A stretch of 6,704 nt of DNA from Chitinophagaceae bacterium (GTDB taxonomy: Bacteria; Bacteroidota; Bacteroidia; Chitinophagales; Chitinophagaceae): positions 2,904 to 9,607 of the forward strand of contig PLEB01000229.1 of the NCBI GenBank assembly GCA_003136915.1, written 5' to 3'. Below the pieces are notes generated by a model, which had not been told where the DNA came from, searched no databases, and worked only from the letters and a program-made list of their open reading frames with translations. Positions 5,169-6,704 of this stretch are shown here, piece after piece; within the stretch, counting starts at the first letter, position 1, and each line of letters opens with the position of its first letter. A program made the position numbers and the translations under genes.

Positions 5169-6704
5169 TTACCGTGCGGGCACCGTCCTCGCTTTTGTAT
5201 TTACTCTTGCACTGGTATCTGCAGCTCCAAGCGGCTTCTTGGGTGACAGGTCCATGAGGATGGGAGCAGCCACAAAAATTGAAGAATAGGTTCCTGTAAT
5301 TACCCCGATCAACATGGCAAAGGCAAAACCCTTTGTCACTTCGCCGCCAACCAGGAAAAGGATCAGGATGGTAAGGAATACGGTAAGCGAGGTCATAACC
5401 GTTCTGCTAAGGGTTTCGTTTAATGCTTTGTTGATGATCTCACCTTTCGATTTGCCTCTCAATAAGCGGCTGTCTTCCCTGATCCTGTCGAATACAATCA
5501 CTGTGTCATTCATCGAAAATCCGATCACCGTAAGGATGGCCGCAATAAAATGCTGGTCAATCTCCAGCGGAAACGGAACGATACTTGGAAAGAATGAGAA
5601 TACGGCCAGGATCACCAGCACGTCATGAAGCAGCGCGAAAATAGTTCCCAGGGAATATCTCCAGTCGCGGAAACGGATGAAGATATAAACGAAAATGATG
5701 AGGAGGGCAAACACGGTAGCTTTAACCGCGCCGGATTTCAAATCCTCAGAAATGGACGCGCCTACTTTCTTGGATTGCTGGATAAATTTATTGGTAGCGG
5801 TGAATTCACTGGCCGTGGCTCCTGCGGGAAGGAAGGATTTCAGACCAGCGTACAATCGATTGATTACAATGGAATCAGCAGCAAGTCCTTCCTGTTCAAC
5901 CAGGTAATCTGTAGTAATCTCCAGCTGTTCGTTGGAGCCATAGGTTTTTATTTCCGGATATTTCCCAAACTGTGCATTCAGTGAATCCCTGATGGCCACG
6001 TCACTGATAGGCTTATTGAATTTTACTATATAGCTTCTTCCACCAAGGAACTCAACGCCTTTCTTGAACCCGTGGAAATAAGCTGAAATCCCCAGGATCA
6101 ATACGGCAACAGAAATTCCATAAGCCACTTTTCGGTATTCGATGAATTTAAAGCTGGCGCGCTGGAATATTTTCTTTGATATGCCCGTGAAGTATTGGAA
6201 ATGCCGGTTTTTGTTTGTATAAAAATCAGTGATCAGACGTGAAACCAGGATTCCGCAGAAAAGGGACAAAACGATTCCCAGCATTTGGGTTGTCGCAAAA
6301 CCCAGCACGGGTCCAAGCCCGAAATAGGCGAGGATGGCGGCTGTCAGAAAGGTGGTAACGTGGGCATCGAGTACCGGCGCCAGCGATCGCCGGTATCCAT
6401 CATGCACGGCAATAGGATAACTCTTCCCTCGCGTCAGTTCTTCTTTGATACGCTCGAAAATAATAACATTCGTATCTACGGCCATACCGATGGTCAATAC
6501 CAAACCAGCTATACCCGGTGCCGTTAAAGTAGCATGAAGGGCGCTCAGAATACCAATGGTAAACAGCAGGTTTAGGATCAACGCAATATTGGCAACCCAT
6601 CCTGCGGAATTATAATAAACCAGCATCAGGGAAAATATCACAAGGAAGGAAATGGTGAAAGCCAGTGCACCCCCGTTAACAGCTTCCTTTCCGAGTGTAG
6701 GGCC
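5169..6704 (-). CDS. secDF: Fused SecDF protein-export membrane protein (C-terminal part, cut by right edge)
   Basis: The frame is open from the right edge to a TAA at 5171-5169, giving 511 visible residues; the N-terminal portion is outside the window and no start is visible. The visible SecD half begins GPTLGKEAVNGGALAF, then transmembrane segments with LTAPGIAGLVLTIGMAVDTN and FERIKEEL (the functional Asp codon at 6474-6476), and LDAHVTTFLTAAIL. A junction region leads into the SecF half: KKGVEFLGGRSYIVKF, a periplasmic domain, then helices with GFSMNDTVIVFDRIRED (Asp codon at 5505-5507) and LSRTVMTSLTVFLTILILFLVGG. SecDF is an inner-membrane accessory of the Sec translocon that uses the proton gradient to help complete protein export. 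Fused SecDF is normal in Bacteroidota. The protein ends in a Lys/Arg-containing tail. It is convergent with the His-rich peptide gene, and its adjacency to the efflux operon is probably incidental. Confidence 0.95.
   Translation of the reverse strand, partial: GPTLGKEAVNGGALAFTISFLVIFSLMLVYYNSAGWVANIALILNLLFTIGILSALHATLTAPGIAGLVLTIGMAVDTNVIIFERIKEELTRGKSYPIAVHDGYRRSLAPVLDAHVTTFLTAAILAYFGLGPVLGFATTQMLGIVLSLFCGILVSRLITDFYTNKNRHFQYFTGISKKIFQRASFKFIEYRKVAYGISVAVLILGISAYFHGFKKGVEFLGGRSYIVKFNKPISDVAIRDSLNAQFGKYPEIKTYGSNEQLEITTDYLVEQEGLAADSIVINRLYAGLKSFLPAGATASEFTATNKFIQQSKKVGASISEDLKSGAVKATVFALLIIFVYIFIRFRDWRYSLGTIFALLHDVLVILAVFSFFPSIVPFPLEIDQHFIAAILTVIGFSMNDTVIVFDRIREDSRLLRGKSKGEIINKALNETLSRTVMTSLTVFLTILILFLVGGEVTKGFAFAMLIGVITGTYSSIFVAAPILMDLSPKKPLGAADTSARVNTKARTVPAR

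Noticed and set aside
5037..5246. Plus-strand ORF beginning MRRIIIITT over the His codon run
   Set aside because: It is the shifted frame of the His-rich peptide gene, then runs through the terminator and antisense to the end of secDF. Its Ile/Thr-rich composition is an artefact of the CAT/CAC repeats.

Overview
The window looks like a chromosomal segment of a Bacteroidota bacterium, probably from the Chitinophagaceae/Sphingobacteriales side. The clues are signal peptides cleaved just before Gln, mostly weak or absent Shine-Dalgarno sequences, an OmpR-type regulator resembling RprY, a histidine kinase without a HAMP domain, a fused SecDF, and moderate GC with AT-rich spacers. This placement is by recognition, not by a database search.

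Layout: positions 1-4576 hold a minus-strand cluster. In transcription order it encodes a sensor histidine kinase (4576-3311), an OmpR/PhoB-family response regulator (3260-2565), a TolC/CzcC-type outer-membrane channel (2552-1263), a CusB/CzcB-type lipoprotein adaptor (1244-150) and the first 44 codons of a CusA/CzcA-type RND pump (134 to the left edge). Gaps are 50, 12, 18 and 15 nt, so this is very likely one operon: a two-component system leading a tripartite heavy-metal efflux pump. The metal cannot be read from the visible part of the pump.

Positions 4577-4939 form a 363-bp divergent intergenic region. It contains phased GTTAAA repeats with 11-12 bp spacing (a candidate operator for the response regulator), a weak Bacteroidota-type promoter for the operon, an 18-bp dyad and a small GC-rich hairpin.

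Positions 4940-5083 on the plus strand encode a 47-residue secreted peptide with 14 histidines, seven of them consecutive. It is divergent from the efflux operon and is the most interesting item here. My inference is that it is a periplasmic metal buffer belonging to the same metal-resistance module. A long, probably bidirectional terminator (5103-5150) follows it.

Positions 5169-6704 on the minus strand hold the C-terminal part of a SecDF protein-export membrane protein that runs off the right edge. It converges on the shared terminator and is probably a functionally unrelated housekeeping neighbour.
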